Source: Kumtagia ephedrae (lineage in GTDB: Bacteria > Pseudomonadota > Alphaproteobacteria > Rhizobiales > Rhizobiaceae). From it: DNA of 64,000 nt. This document shows positions 16,763-26,519 of the stretch, one piece after another. The first letter of the stretch is position 1, and each line of letters opens with the position of its first letter. The stretch is taken from contig NZ_PXYK01000013.1 of the NCBI RefSeq assembly GCF_003012745.1, positions 101,778-165,777 on the forward strand, read 5' to 3'. Under the pieces are notes generated by a model. That model was given only the letters and a program-made list of their open reading frames with translations. It searched no databases and was not told where the DNA came from. Both the position numbers and the translations under genes were made by a program.

Positions 16763-17893
16763 ATGCGCTTCCTCTTCTACACGCACTCGCTCGTTTCCGA
16801 CTGGAACCACGGCAACGCGCATTTCCTGCGCGGCGTCATGCGCGAATTGGTCTGGCGCGGCCACGACCCTGTGGCGCTGGAGCCGGAAGACGGATGGAGC
16901 CGCGCCAATCTGCTGCGCGACGCCGGCGAGCCGGCGCTGCAGCGCTTCGCCGCGAACTTCCCGGAGCTGGCCTCGCGCACCTACGGCGCCAGCTTCGACC
17001 ATGAAAGCGTGCTGGCCGACGCCGACGTGGTCGTCGTCCACGAATGGACTGACCCCGTCCTCGTCGCGCACATCGGCAAGGCACGCCGCCATGGCGGGCG
17101 CTTCACGCTGCTGTTCCACGACACCCACCACCGCGCCGTGTCGCAGGCTTCCGCCATCTCGGGCCTCGCGCTCCACGACTACGACGCCGTCCTTGCCTTC
17201 GGCGAGACGCTGCGCGAGCGCTATCTGCGCGCCGGATGGGGCCGGCGCGTCCATGCCTGGCATGAGGCGGCCGACGTCAGTCTGTTCCGGCCCCGCCCCG
17301 AAATCGCCCGGGACGCCGATCTCGTATGGATCGGCAACTGGGGCGACGGCGAACGCTCGGCCGAGATCACGGAATATCTGGTCGAGCCGGCGCGGCGGCT
17401 CGGCCTGTCGGCTGTCGTGCACGGCGTCCGCTACCCGGCGAAAGCCCTGGCGGCGCTGGCCGAGGCCGGCATCGCCTATCGCGGCTGGCTTCCCAACGCC
17501 GACGTGCCCGGCGCCTTCGCGCGCCACCGCGTGACCCTGCACATCCCCCGCCGCCCCTATGTCGAAAGCCTTCCCGGCATCCCGACGATCCGCATGTTCG
17601 AGGCGCTTGCCTGCGGCATCCCGCTCGTCTCGGCGCCCTGGGACGACGCCGAAAGCCTGTTCCGTCCCGGTAGGGATTTCCTGTTCGCGCGCAACGGTGC
17701 GGAAATGACGTCGCTGCTGCGCGACGTGCTGCACGACGCCGGTCTCGCCCGCTCCCTCGCAAAGCATGGCCGCGAAACCATCGCGGCGCGCCATACCTGC
17801 GCGCATCGCGTCGACGAACTGCTGACCATCCTGGGGCAATGCGGCAGCGCCCGCGTTCTCGACCAACTGGCACCGAAGGAGGCCGCCCAATGA
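16763..17893 (+). CDS. CgeB-like glycosyltransferase, first of three tandem paralogues
   Basis: 376 residues, GT-B-like. The N-terminus (FYTHSLVSDWNHGNAHFLRG) matches the two following genes in the S-x-W-N/G-x-A pattern. A C-terminal donor-binding half contains PTIRMFEALACGIPLVSAP, typical of the Glyco_trans_1_2/CgeB group. It begins one base after the previous stop and its own stop overlaps the next start (ATGA). The three paralogues probably arose by local duplication and may add successive residues to one product. Confidence 0.82.
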   Translation: MRFLFYTHSLVSDWNHGNAHFLRGVMRELVWRGHDPVALEPEDGWSRANLLRDAGEPALQRFAANFPELASRTYGASFDHESVLADADVVVVHEWTDPVLVAHIGKARRHGGRFTLLFHDTHHRAVSQASAISGLALHDYDAVLAFGETLRERYLRAGWGRRVHAWHEAADVSLFRPRPEIARDADLVWIGNWGDGERSAEITEYLVEPARRLGLSAVVHGVRYPAKALAALAEAGIAYRGWLPNADVPGAFARHRVTLHIPRRPYVESLPGIPTIRMFEALACGIPLVSAPWDDAESLFRPGRDFLFARNGAEMTSLLRDVLHDAGLARSLAKHGRETIAARHTCAHRVDELLTILGQCGSARVLDQLAPKEAAQ

Positions 17894-18984
17894 AGATCGC
17901 GTTCTACGGATCGAGCCTGCTGTCCTCCTACTGGAACGGCGCCGCGACCTACTACCGCGGGCTGCTCAAGGCCCTCGCGGCGCTCGGCTACGACATCACC
18001 TTCTACGAACCCGACGTCTACGACCGGCAGAAGAACCGCGACATGGAGGCGCCCGGCTGGTGTTCCGTGGTGGTCTACGAGCCGACGCCGCAGGCGCTGA
18101 TGCAGGTCACCGCGAGGGCCCCCGATGCCGACATCGTCGTCAAGGCGAGCGGCGTCGGCTTCGAGGACGAGGCGCTCCTGCTGGAAGCGCTGCGACACGC
18201 CCGGCCGGACGCCCTCACCATATTCTGGGATGTCGACGCGCCCGCCACCCTGGCGCAACTCGGGGACGAACCCGACCATCCGCTGCATCGGGCGCTGCGC
18301 AAGCTCGACCTTGTCCTCACCTATGGCGGCGGCGATCCGGTCGTCTACGCCTATCGCGCCATGGGGGCGAGGCACTGCATTCCCGTCTACAACGCGCTCG
18401 ATCCGGACACCCATCATCCCGTCGAGCCCGACCGGCGCTTTGCCTGCGACCTCGCCTTCCTGGGAAACCGCCTGCCCGACCGCGAGAAACGCGTCGAGGA
18501 ATTCTTCCTCGCGCCGGCCGCCCGCCTGCCGGCCAGCCGCTTCCTCATCGGGGGCTCCGGCTGGGACGACAAGCCGATGTCGCCGAACGTGCGCTGGATC
18601 GGCCATGTCGGCACCCGCGACCACAACGCCTTCAACGTCACGCCGAAGGCCGTGCTCAACATCAGCCGCGACAGCATGGCGAGCAACGGCTTCTCCCCCG
18701 CCACCCGGGTATTCGAGGCGGCCGGCGCCGGCGCCTGCCTGATCAGCGACGCCTGGCTCGGCATCGACCATTTCCTCAAGCCGGACGAGGAAATCCTGGC
18801 TGCCCGCGACGGGCAGGACGTCATCGACATCCTGGCGGACCTCACGGACGACAGGGCGCGCGCCGTCGGCGAGGCGGCACTGCGCCGCGTGCTCGCGGAC
18901 CATACCTACAGCCACCGCGCGGCGCTCGCCGACGAGATCTTCCGCCGCTTCGCCAAACGCTCGCCGGTGGAGGCCGCCGCGTGA
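17890..18984 (+). CDS. CgeB-like glycosyltransferase, second tandem paralogue
   Basis: 364 residues. The N-terminus (MKIAFYGSSLLSSYWNGAA) and the following TFYEPDVYDRQKNRD are close to those of the third paralogue. The donor-domain segment is PATRVFEAAGAGACLISD. A WDVDAPATLAQL patch is shared with the next protein (YDIDTPVTLARL), so these two are closer to each other than to the first. No signal peptide or membrane helix is seen, so it is expected to act at the cytoplasmic face. Specificity is unknown. Confidence 0.82.
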   Translation: MKIAFYGSSLLSSYWNGAATYYRGLLKALAALGYDITFYEPDVYDRQKNRDMEAPGWCSVVVYEPTPQALMQVTARAPDADIVVKASGVGFEDEALLLEALRHARPDALTIFWDVDAPATLAQLGDEPDHPLHRALRKLDLVLTYGGGDPVVYAYRAMGARHCIPVYNALDPDTHHPVEPDRRFACDLAFLGNRLPDREKRVEEFFLAPAARLPASRFLIGGSGWDDKPMSPNVRWIGHVGTRDHNAFNVTPKAVLNISRDSMASNGFSPATRVFEAAGAGACLISDAWLGIDHFLKPDEEILAARDGQDVIDILADLTDDRARAVGEAALRRVLADHTYSHRAALADEIFRRFAKRSPVEAAA

Positions 18985-20084
18985 TGGCCCCGCTCGACAT
19001 CGTCTTTCTCGGCCTTTCGCTGTCGTCGTCCTGGGGCAACGGCCATGCCACGACGTTCCGCGCACTTTTGCGGGGCCTGCACCGGCTCGGCCACAGGCTT
19101 ACCTTCCTGGAGCGCGACGTCGCCTGGTATGCCGACAACCGCGATCTGCCCGATCCGGATTTCTGCGACCTTCGCTACTATCGCTCCGTCGCCGGCCTTT
19201 GCACGGACCATCGGGAGCGGCTGCGGTCGGCCGACGTGGTCGTCGTCGGCTCGTTCGTTCCCGAGGGAGTCGCCGTCATCGACACCGTGGCGCCGCTCTG
19301 CGCCGGCAGCTTCTGCTTCTACGACATCGACACGCCGGTCACCCTGGCAAGGCTCGCGGCGGGCGACCGCGACTACCTGGCCGGCCGCCAGGTGCCGCTG
19401 TTCGACACCTATTTCTCCTTCACCGGAGGGTCCACCCTCGACCGCCTGAGAGAGCAGTTCGGCGCCCGCCGGGCCGAGCCGCTGTACTGCTCCGTCGACG
19501 AGGAGCGCTACGCGCCGACCAGCGAGCGGCCGGTCTGGGAACTCGGCTATCTCGGCACCTACAGCCCGGACCGCCAGCCGACGCTGGAGCGCCTGCTGAT
19601 CGACGTCGCGCGGCGCATGCCGGACCGCCGCTTCGTCGTCGCCGGCCCGCAATATCCGGAGGGTCTGGTTTGGCCGCGGAACGTCGACAGGATCGCGCAT
19701 CTGCCGCCTTCCGAGCACGCCTCCTTCTACAGCAGGCAGCGCTACACCCTGAACGTCACGCGGGCGGACATGATCGCGGCGGGCTGGTCGCCGAGCGTGC
19801 GGCTGTTCGAGGCCGCCGCCTGCTTCTGCCCCGTCATCAGCGACCGCTGGCCGGGCCTCGACGATTTCTTCCCGCTCGGCGAAGCGATCCATGCAGCCGA
19901 CGGCGCCGACGATGTCTGCGCTGTTCTGACGGAAGAGGCCGAGAGCCAGCGCCTGGCCCTTGCCGAAAATGCGCGGAAGCGGGTGCTCGCGTCCCACACC
20001 GGGCTGGCGCGGGCGCGGGAGCTCGTCTCCTGCCTGACGTCCCCTTCCCGCGACAGCAGGTCCGCCGCGCCGCAGGCGGCCTAG
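18984..20084 (+). CDS. CgeB-like glycosyltransferase, third tandem paralogue
   Basis: 366 residues starting on an ATG whose first base is the last base of the preceding stop. It keeps the SSSWGNGHATTFRALLRG N-terminus and the FLERDVAWYADNRD segment. The C-terminal SVRLFEAAACFCPVISDRWP motif belongs to the donor site. The final 20 residues are Ser/Arg-rich and probably disordered. Fifteen bases with AGGAGG separate it from the UDP-xylose synthase gene. Confidence 0.82.
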   Translation: MAPLDIVFLGLSLSSSWGNGHATTFRALLRGLHRLGHRLTFLERDVAWYADNRDLPDPDFCDLRYYRSVAGLCTDHRERLRSADVVVVGSFVPEGVAVIDTVAPLCAGSFCFYDIDTPVTLARLAAGDRDYLAGRQVPLFDTYFSFTGGSTLDRLREQFGARRAEPLYCSVDEERYAPTSERPVWELGYLGTYSPDRQPTLERLLIDVARRMPDRRFVVAGPQYPEGLVWPRNVDRIAHLPPSEHASFYSRQRYTLNVTRADMIAAGWSPSVRLFEAAACFCPVISDRWPGLDDFFPLGEAIHAADGADDVCAVLTEEAESQRLALAENARKRVLASHTGLARARELVSCLTSPSRDSRSAAPQAA

Positions 20085-20099
20085 TTTCAGGAGGAGCGA

Positions 20100-21137
20100 A
20101 TGCCTCGTTCGATGGAATTGCAAACGGCGCTCGTCGCCGGCGGCGCGGGCTTCCTCGGCTCGCATCTATGTGAGTTGCTGCTGGCCGAGGGCCAGCGGGT
20201 GATCTGCATCGACAGTTTCGTCACCGGCAACCGCGACAATCTGCGGTCGATCCGCGATCACAAGCGATTTCAGCTCCTGAAGCACGACATCTGCCAGCCG
20301 CTCGAACTGCGTGCGCGCGTGGACCGCGTCTACAATCTCGCCTGCGCCGCCTCGCCGCCGCATTATCAGGCCGATCCCGTCCACACGATGCGGACCTGCG
20401 TCGTCGGCACGCTCAACCTGCTCGACCTGGCGCAGCGCCACGGCGCGCGCTTCCTGCAGGCATCCACCAGCGAGGTCTATGGCGACCCGGAGATGCACCC
20501 GCAGAAGGAGAGCTATGCCGGCAGCGTCAACTGCACCGGCCCGCGCGCCTGCTACGACGAAGGCAAGCGGGCGGCCGAGGCGCTGTGCTTCGACTTTCTG
20601 CGCGTCGGTCGCGCCGACGTCCGCGTGGCGCGCATCTTCAACACTTACGGGCCGCGTATGCATGCTGAGGACGGCCGCGTCGTCTCGAATCTCGTCGTCC
20701 AGGCGATGAAGGACGAACCGCTGACCGTCTATGGCGACGGCTCGCAGACGCGGTCCTTCTGCTACGTCTCCGACCTCGTCGACGGCCTGCATCGGCTGAT
20801 GGAAATCGAGCTGCGGCCCGACGGCCCCGTCAATCTCGGCAATCCGGCCGAGTTCACGGTGCGCGAGCTCGCCGAGCTGGTCCTCGACCTGACCGGGTCG
20901 CGCTCGCGCATGCGCTTTCTGCCACTGCCGGTCGACGATCCCAGGCGCCGGCGTCCCGACATCGGCCGCGCCGGCAGCTTTCTCGGCTGGAGACCGGTCA
21001 CGCCGCTGCGCGAGGGACTGCTGAAAACCATCCGGCATTTCCGCGAAACAGAAATCGAAGGCGATGCGGAATCAACTGAAGCGCGCTCAATAAGAAGCAG
21101 CGCTGCCTCCAATTTAGCCGTACTTACCTCGCGATAA
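20100..21137 (+). CDS. uxs: UDP-glucuronate decarboxylase (UDP-xylose synthase)
   Basis: A 345-residue extended SDR converting UDP-glucuronate to UDP-xylose and CO2. Diagnostic motifs are [40 protein letters not shown], the catalytic YDEGKRAAE, and [20 protein letters not shown]. These separate it from dTDP-glucose dehydratases. A strong AGGAGG site precedes the ATG. The last 30 residues are Ser/Glu-rich and extend beyond the usual end of the family. Last gene of the operon begun at 13444; it uses the product of the divergent ugd gene, so UDP-xylose is a predicted donor for the nearby transferases. Confidence 0.9.
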   Translation: MPRSMELQTALVAGGAGFLGSHLCELLLAEGQRVICIDSFVTGNRDNLRSIRDHKRFQLLKHDICQPLELRARVDRVYNLACAASPPHYQADPVHTMRTCVVGTLNLLDLAQRHGARFLQASTSEVYGDPEMHPQKESYAGSVNCTGPRACYDEGKRAAEALCFDFLRVGRADVRVARIFNTYGPRMHAEDGRVVSNLVVQAMKDEPLTVYGDGSQTRSFCYVSDLVDGLHRLMEIELRPDGPVNLGNPAEFTVRELAELVLDLTGSRSRMRFLPLPVDDPRRRRPDIGRAGSFLGWRPVTPLREGLLKTIRHFRETEIEGDAESTEARSIRSSAASNLAVLTSR

Positions 21138-21153
21138 ATACAATCCGGCTCCA

Positions 21154-22857
21154 TCAGCGCGGCTGCCGCAAATGGCGCAGAAGCTTGTCCGCATAGCTTG
21201 TCGCGCAGGCTTTTGTCTGGCCGGTCGAAGGCTCGGCCGTCGACCATAGGCCGAGCTGGAAGGCGAGGTAGCACGGAAGCATGGCCGCGATCATGGCGCC
21301 CTCCGCTTCCACACCCCCACGGCGAAGCTCGTGGCGCAAGGTCGCGATGTCGTCCTCCGTCAGATCGTGCTCGACGATGGCGCCGGCGACGTCCCAGGCG
21401 ATATCCTGGCAGCCGATCAGGTCGTGCGCCTCGCAATGATCGACCGCGTCGATCTTCAACAGACCGCACCCTGCCGCCAGCCACTCCCAGCCATGCAAGC
21501 GGTTGTCGGTGCGGATGCGGCGGACGCGATCTTCGAGCGAAGCCACGCCGGACAGGCGACGCTCCAGTGCCGAGCCGGCTTCGGCGCCGAGCGCCTGCGA
21601 GGTGTTCCAGACCGCCATGTCGCGCAGCTTCTCCAGCGAGGCGCCTACGCCCGGCGCGCCCAGACACTTGCTCCGGCACGCCAGATAGGCGCCGAGCACC
21701 TTGAGCAAGACCTTGCGATCGCAAGGCGTTTCGCCGAGCGGGCGCCCCTCGACCCATTTCTGAACAAGAAAGCCGTGGCAAAGGCCAACCGTCTCGGGTC
21801 CGAATCCGGCGTGTGCCAGCGCCCGGGCGTCACAAAACTTTCGCTCGCCGACGTCGCCAAGGCCGGCGAACTTGATCAGCCAAAGACCTTCGGCATTGTG
21901 CGCCAGGAACTTTCGCCGCGCGAAACGCGTGTCGACCGGCTGCGGTTGGACGGCAGCGGCGGATTGGACTCCCGATAACTCCCGCAGCGACCCGTCGAGC
22001 GGCCCGAGCGTCTTCTCCACCCAGCTTCGCAATCCGCCTGCGCCTGAAAGGATGTCGTGCCGGCCTGCCGGGTGGCGCCGGACTGCATCCCAGACCGAAC
22101 GCGTTTCCGCGGAGGCTTCCGGCCCCGGCTGACCGTCGTGGCTCGGGAAAAAATGGATGCGGCTCGCCGCAACGCCGTGCCCCGACAGCCATCGCGCCAC
22201 GCTCGCAAAGGAGCTGCCCGACCGGCCCGGCCCTTCGTCGACGATGGCGAATTGCACCTCCGGATCGGCGGCATGAGGCTCGATCAGCTCCGCGTCGGCG
22301 CGGACCTCGCGATCATAGGGATGGCCGGCGGGCCGCAGGCTGATGGCCGGCGCCGCTCCGAGCGCGGCGGCAACCAGCGCTCCGAGGCCGAGGCCTATGC
22401 TCCTGATCCCGATCGCGACCGTGTTCGCCGCCAGGCCGGAAGCCCGCGCGGCCTCAAGATAGCTCTCCGGATAGAGTGCGTAGTGGGCAAAACCTTCCGC
22501 GGTACGCGTCTTGATGACACCGCCACCATGGCTTTGCCGCAGCAGCTCCGACAGCCGGCCGGCATCGACGTCCGCATCAAAACCGCGCCGCCACGAACGG
22601 CCGATCGCCGCCGCAAGAAGCAGCAGCAGCATCGCCCCACTTTCCTGCGATGCGGACCTCGCGTCCTTCCCCAGCCGGTCGAACCCGGCGTCGGCGACGC
22701 CCTGCACCAGCTCGGCCGCGCGGATGAAGGCGCCCACCAGGGCGGCATGCCGGTCGATCCCCGCCGGCATTGTTTCGACACGCCGCAGTGCGCTGGCGAG
22801 CGACGCTTCGACGTCGGCCGCCCGTTCAATCCGTTCGAGGTCGCCATAGACGATCAT
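21154..22857 (-). CDS. phosphoribosyltransferase-like / kinase-like fusion protein
   Basis: A 567-residue cytoplasmic protein converging on the glycan operon. Residues about 100-280 look like a PRTase fold, with FAIVDEGPGRSGSSF resembling the PRPP-binding loop. Residues about 330-560 look like an aminoglycoside/choline-kinase fold, with a LWLIKFAG lysine strand and a C-terminal catalytic-like KIDAVDHCEAHDLIGCQDIA segment. The ATG at 22857 was chosen because sequence upstream of it is promoter DNA of the divergent gene. I do not recognise the family by name. Its site between the UDP-sugar and inositol-phosphate genes suggests a phosphorylation or nucleotidyl step in the same pathway; this is inference. 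Confidence 0.65.
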   Translation of the reverse strand: MIVYGDLERIERAADVEASLASALRRVETMPAGIDRHAALVGAFIRAAELVQGVADAGFDRLGKDARSASQESGAMLLLLLAAAIGRSWRRGFDADVDAGRLSELLRQSHGGGVIKTRTAEGFAHYALYPESYLEAARASGLAANTVAIGIRSIGLGLGALVAAALGAAPAISLRPAGHPYDREVRADAELIEPHAADPEVQFAIVDEGPGRSGSSFASVARWLSGHGVAASRIHFFPSHDGQPGPEASAETRSVWDAVRRHPAGRHDILSGAGGLRSWVEKTLGPLDGSLRELSGVQSAAAVQPQPVDTRFARRKFLAHNAEGLWLIKFAGLGDVGERKFCDARALAHAGFGPETVGLCHGFLVQKWVEGRPLGETPCDRKVLLKVLGAYLACRSKCLGAPGVGASLEKLRDMAVWNTSQALGAEAGSALERRLSGVASLEDRVRRIRTDNRLHGWEWLAAGCGLLKIDAVDHCEAHDLIGCQDIAWDVAGAIVEHDLTEDDIATLRHELRRGGVEAEGAMIAAMLPCYLAFQLGLWSTAEPSTGQTKACATSYADKLLRHLRQPR

Positions 22858-22938
22858 GAAATCCGCCAGGTCCGGGACTCGTCCAACCTGCGGATGCCGG
22901 GTTTGATCCAGTCCGGCCGGCTCCCGTCGAAAAGCGGA

Positions 22939-22963
22939 GGAACATTCCTTCGCTGTGCTGGTT
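22939..22963 (+). promoter_or_regulatory. EcfG-type promoter for the inositol-phosphate operon
   Basis: GGAAC (22939-22943), 16 bases beginning ATTCCTTCG, GGTT (22960-22963). It shares 14 bases from GGAAC onward with the promoter at 3842, and is about 67 bases ahead of the start codon at 23030. Confidence 0.62.
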
Positions 22964-23029
22964 CGGCCACGAGAAATGTCCCGGCCCTCAGTGGTCGTAA
23001 GGACCGGCCTTCGTCCGCCGCAAGGAAGA

Positions 23030-24136
23030 ATGATGACGCGCAAGAAAATCCGCATCGGCATCGTCGGCGTCGGCAACTGTGCCTCGTCGCTGGTGCAGGG
23101 CACCCGCTTCTACCGGGACGTCTGCGACAACGAACCCGTGCCGGGCCTGATGCATGTCGAGCTCGGCGGCTACCGCCCGGACGACATCGAGGTCGCCTGC
23201 GCCTTCGACGTGGCGAACGGCAAGGTCGGCAGCGATGTCGCCGACGCCATCTTCGCGCCGCCGAACAACACCGCCCGCTTCGCCTCGGTTGAGCCGACGG
23301 GAGTCAAGGTGCAGCGCGGGCCGACGCTCGACGGCATCGGCAAATATCTGCGCGGCCCGATCGAGGAATCGGCCACGCCGGAGGCCGACGTGGCGGACGT
23401 CCTGCGTGCCACCGAGACGGACATCCTCGTCTCCTATCTGCCTGTCGGCTCCGAACGTGCCACCGCCTGGTATGCCGAGCAGGCGCTCGCCGCGCATTGC
23501 GCGTTCGTCAACTGCATTCCGTCCTTCATCGCCTCGCGGCCGGAATGGTCGGCCCGCTTCGCGGAGCGCGGCCTGCCGCTCATCGGCGACGACATCAAGA
23601 GCCAGGTCGGCGCCACTATCGTGCACCGCATGCTGACCAATCTGTTCCGCGAGCGCGGTGTCAGGGTCGATCGCACCTATCAGCTCAATTTCGGCGGCAA
23701 TACCGACTTTTTGAACATGCTGGAGCGCGAGCGCCTGGAATCGAAGAAGATCTCGAAGACCCAGTCGGTCATGAGCCAGCTCGACGTCCCCCTCGAGCCC
23801 GACAACGTGCATGTCGGGCCGAGCGACCACGTGCCCTGGCTCGCCGACCGCAAATGGGCCTATATCCGGCTGGAAGGCACCACCTTCGGCGGCGTTCCGC
23901 TCAACGCCGAGCTCAAGCTGGAGGTGTGGGATTCGCCGAATTCCGCCGGCGTGGTCATCGACGCCATCCGCTGCGCGAAACTTGCCCTTGACCGCGGCAT
24001 CGGCGGCGCGCTGGAGGGTCCGTCGAGCTACTTCATGAAGTCGCCGCCGCGGCAGTTCACCGACGCCGAGGCGCGCCGGCGCACGCTCGACTTCATCGCC
24101 GGCGAGCAATCGGAATCGCTGAAGGCCGCGGAATGA
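23030..24136 (+). CDS. ino1: inositol-3-phosphate synthase
   Basis: 368 residues. Converts glucose 6-phosphate to inositol phosphate with NAD+ as catalytic cofactor, the first step of inositol synthesis. The N-terminal nucleotide motif is [12 protein letters not shown]. Family signatures are [14 protein letters not shown] and [11 protein letters not shown]. Length fits the short actinobacterial/archaeal type rather than the 500-residue eukaryotic type. Two adjacent ATGs (23030, 23033) follow AAGGAAG. Many rhizobia are better known for degrading inositol, so a stress-promoter-driven synthase is notable. Coupled to the phosphatase gene by an ATGA overlap. Confidence 0.9.
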   Translation: MMTRKKIRIGIVGVGNCASSLVQGTRFYRDVCDNEPVPGLMHVELGGYRPDDIEVACAFDVANGKVGSDVADAIFAPPNNTARFASVEPTGVKVQRGPTLDGIGKYLRGPIEESATPEADVADVLRATETDILVSYLPVGSERATAWYAEQALAAHCAFVNCIPSFIASRPEWSARFAERGLPLIGDDIKSQVGATIVHRMLTNLFRERGVRVDRTYQLNFGGNTDFLNMLERERLESKKISKTQSVMSQLDVPLEPDNVHVGPSDHVPWLADRKWAYIRLEGTTFGGVPLNAELKLEVWDSPNSAGVVIDAIRCAKLALDRGIGGALEGPSSYFMKSPPRQFTDAEARRRTLDFIAGEQSESLKAAE

Positions 24137-24729
24137 CGACGACGTTCTTCCTATTGCGGCATGCCGCGCATGACGATGTCGGCCGCTATCTCGCCGGCCG
24201 CGCGCCCAATGTCTCGCTGGGACCGGCCGGACGCGCCCAGGCGCGGCGGCTCGGCGAAAGGATGTGCCGCGAGGATTTCGTCGCGATCTATTCGAGCCCG
24301 CGCGAGCGGACGGCGCAGACGGCCCGCGCCGTTTCCCTGCACTCCGAGATCGGCCCCGTCGAGTTGCGCGACGAGCTCGACGAGATCGATTTCGGGCCGT
24401 GGTCGGGCAAGACTTTCGTCGAACTCAATCAGGATCCGGCATGGCGGGACTGGAACAGCCGGCGTGCGGTCGCGGTCACCCCCACCGGCGAGAGCATGCA
24501 GGACGTGTGCGGTCGCGTCTGCGCCTGCATGGCCGACCTGCGCAAGAGACACGCCGGCGAAGGCGTCGTGCTCGTCAGCCATGCCGAGGTCATCAAGAGC
24601 GCGGTCTGCCATGTCCTCGGCCTTACCGCCGACGGCGGCTTCCGCTTCGACATCGAGCCCGCCTCCATCAGCGTGGTGGCGATGGGCGACTGGGGCGCCA
24701 AGCTTCTCAGGCTGAACGAGGGCGTGTGA
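24133..24729 (+). CDS. histidine phosphatase family protein
   Basis: A 198-residue phosphoglycerate-mutase-like phosphatase. The catalytic motif is LLRHAAHD near residue 8 (the usual RHG with Ala for Gly). A second histidine is in [11 protein letters not shown], and the arginine pocket lies around [12 protein letters not shown]. It overlaps ino1 by four bases, so it may dephosphorylate inositol phosphate or another sugar phosphate in the same pathway. The family is broad and the substrate cannot be read from sequence. Confidence 0.87.
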   Translation: MTTTFFLLRHAAHDDVGRYLAGRAPNVSLGPAGRAQARRLGERMCREDFVAIYSSPRERTAQTARAVSLHSEIGPVELRDELDEIDFGPWSGKTFVELNQDPAWRDWNSRRAVAVTPTGESMQDVCGRVCACMADLRKRHAGEGVVLVSHAEVIKSAVCHVLGLTADGGFRFDIEPASISVVAMGDWGAKLLRLNEGV

Positions 24730-24808
24730 TGTCAATCGACGCGAACGGCTGCGCAGCGTGCGGATATCCCGCGCGCCCGGCCCGCTCGCCCGCGTGGAGA
24801 GCCCGGCC

Positions 24809-25567
24809 ATGAGCATGTCCGACCAGGCGGTCCGCCGCCGCATCGAGGAACTTGGGCCTTGGTTCCACAACATCGAGCTGGGCGGGATTTCCACGGCACC
24901 CGATCATTTTCTCGGCAACTATCCCTATATGAAGTGGCGCAAGTTCGCGCACGCCATCCCGGCCGATCTCACGGGAAGGACCGTGTTGGATATCGGCTGC
25001 AATGCCGGCTTCTACTCCATCGAGATGAAGCGCCGCGGCGCCGAGCGCGTGCTCGGCGTCGATTTCGATGAGACCTATCTCGCGCAGGCACGCTTCGCCG
25101 CCGAGATCGCCGAGGCGGACATCGAGTTCCGAAAGCTCTCCGTCTACGACGTGGGCTCCCTGGGTGAGCGCTTCGACATCGTCCTGTTCATGGGCGTCCT
25201 CTATCATCTGCGGCATCCCCTTCTGGCCCTCGATCTCATCCGCGACCATGTGGTCGGCGACCTCATGGTGTTCCAGTCGATGCAGCGCGGCAGCGGCGAC
25301 GTGGCTGCCCTCGACGAGGACTATCATTTCTGGCGCAAGGACCTGTTCGACGAGCCCGGCTTTCCAAAACTGCACTTCATCGAGCATCGCTACGCCAACG
25401 ATCCGACCAACTGGTGGATTCCCAACCGGGCAGGCATGGAGGCCATGCTGCGCAGCGCCGGCTTCGACATCGCCGCGCACCCTGAGGCCGAGGTCTATAT
25501 CTGCCGGCCGGCAGGAGCGCCGGCCGGCGAGGGCGCCGTCTATCCAGCCAGAGGAGCGAATAAATGA
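24809..25567 (+). CDS. SAM-dependent methyltransferase (CmoB-like, DUF1698 type)
   Basis: 252 residues with the class I motif VLDIGCNAGFYSIEMKRRGA near residue 55, the acidic strand VLGVDFDE and the LFMGVLYHLRHP motif. These resemble CmoB-type DUF1698 proteins, but in this setting the substrate is more likely part of the glycan or a lipid carrier than tRNA. I use the ATG at 24809, preceded by GGAGAG. A GTG at 24758 in frame would add 17 residues. The gap of 79 bases to the phosphatase gene is the largest in this operon. It overlaps the next gene by four bases (ATGA). Confidence 0.82.
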   Translation: MSMSDQAVRRRIEELGPWFHNIELGGISTAPDHFLGNYPYMKWRKFAHAIPADLTGRTVLDIGCNAGFYSIEMKRRGAERVLGVDFDETYLAQARFAAEIAEADIEFRKLSVYDVGSLGERFDIVLFMGVLYHLRHPLLALDLIRDHVVGDLMVFQSMQRGSGDVAALDEDYHFWRKDLFDEPGFPKLHFIEHRYANDPTNWWIPNRAGMEAMLRSAGFDIAAHPEAEVYICRPAGAPAGEGAVYPARGANK

Positions 25568-26514
25568 TCGAAGCGGCAATGATCTGGAACGAGCCGAACA
25601 ACAAGTCCCACTGGGACCCGGAACTCGACCCGGACTGGAGCCGCTACGCCGAGATGGCGATCCTGGCCGCCGATGCGATCGCGCGAGAAAATCCGGATGT
25701 GACGAAGGTCCTCGGCGGTATCTCGCCGATCGATCCTGCGTTCATGACCCGCATGAAGGAATTCGGCGTGCTTGACCGCGTCGATGCGGTTGCTGTGCAT
25801 GGCTTCCCGCTCGACTGGAACCTCTGGCAGGTCCACGAATGGCCGCGGAAGATCGGCGAGATTGGCGCCGTGACCGACCTGCCGGTCTGGGTCAGCGAGG
25901 TCGGCATCTCCACCTTCGGCGCCGAGGAAATCCAGGTCTGGGGGTTGAAGCGCACCGCCGAGCTGCTGCTCGGCAAAGCGCCGCGGGTGCAATGGTACAG
26001 CCTCTACGATCTGCCGATGGCCTGGGGCGCGACGACCCGTCACCGGGAGGCTGAGGGATCATCCTACTACCGGCATTTCTACATGGGCCTGCTGCGCGAG
26101 GACGGCACGCCGAAGCCCGCCCTCGAAACCTTTGCCGGCCTCACCCCCGAGATGGGACTGGTTCAATGGTTCCATTTCGAGGATCCCCGCCTGGATGAAG
26201 CGGTCGAATGGATGAAGCGGCTCGGCGTCACCTATATCCGCACCGGCCTCTCCTGGGCCGATAGCTTTCGGCCGAACGCGTTCGACTGGTTCGACCGGCA
26301 GATGGAAGCGCTGGCCGATTTCGACGTGACGGTCACCTTCTGCTTCACCCCGGAGCATCGCGGGCTGATGCCCCACCACACCAGCCCGCCGCTGGTGCCC
26401 GACGAATTCGCCCGCTTCTGCGGCGACATGATCCGCCGATATGCGCCGGCAATGCCGATCGGTTCCGCGGATATGCAGCAGGGCCCGCCGCTCGGCCTCG
26501 TGGCGGCTCAGTAA
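25564..26514 (+). CDS. glycoside-hydrolase-like protein, apparently circularly permuted (beta-xylosidase-like)
   Basis: 316 residues related to clan-A (GH39-type) hydrolases. The N-terminus opens directly at the barrel strand carrying the acid/base site, MIWNEPNNKSHWD. The nucleophile-like strand LPVWVSEVGIS follows near residue 105. The C-terminal third (LGVTYIRTGLSWADS, VTVTFCFTPEHRG) looks like the first barrel strands, which normally precede the NEP motif. The order therefore appears to be strands 4-8 then 1-3. There is no signal peptide, so it is probably cytoplasmic. In a synthesis operon it may trim or transglycosylate the product rather than feed on xylan. Confidence 0.72.
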   Translation: MIEAAMIWNEPNNKSHWDPELDPDWSRYAEMAILAADAIARENPDVTKVLGGISPIDPAFMTRMKEFGVLDRVDAVAVHGFPLDWNLWQVHEWPRKIGEIGAVTDLPVWVSEVGISTFGAEEIQVWGLKRTAELLLGKAPRVQWYSLYDLPMAWGATTRHREAEGSSYYRHFYMGLLREDGTPKPALETFAGLTPEMGLVQWFHFEDPRLDEAVEWMKRLGVTYIRTGLSWADSFRPNAFDWFDRQMEALADFDVTVTFCFTPEHRGLMPHHTSPPLVPDEFARFCGDMIRRYAPAMPIGSADMQQGPPLGLVAAQ

Positions 26515-26519
26515 GACGG

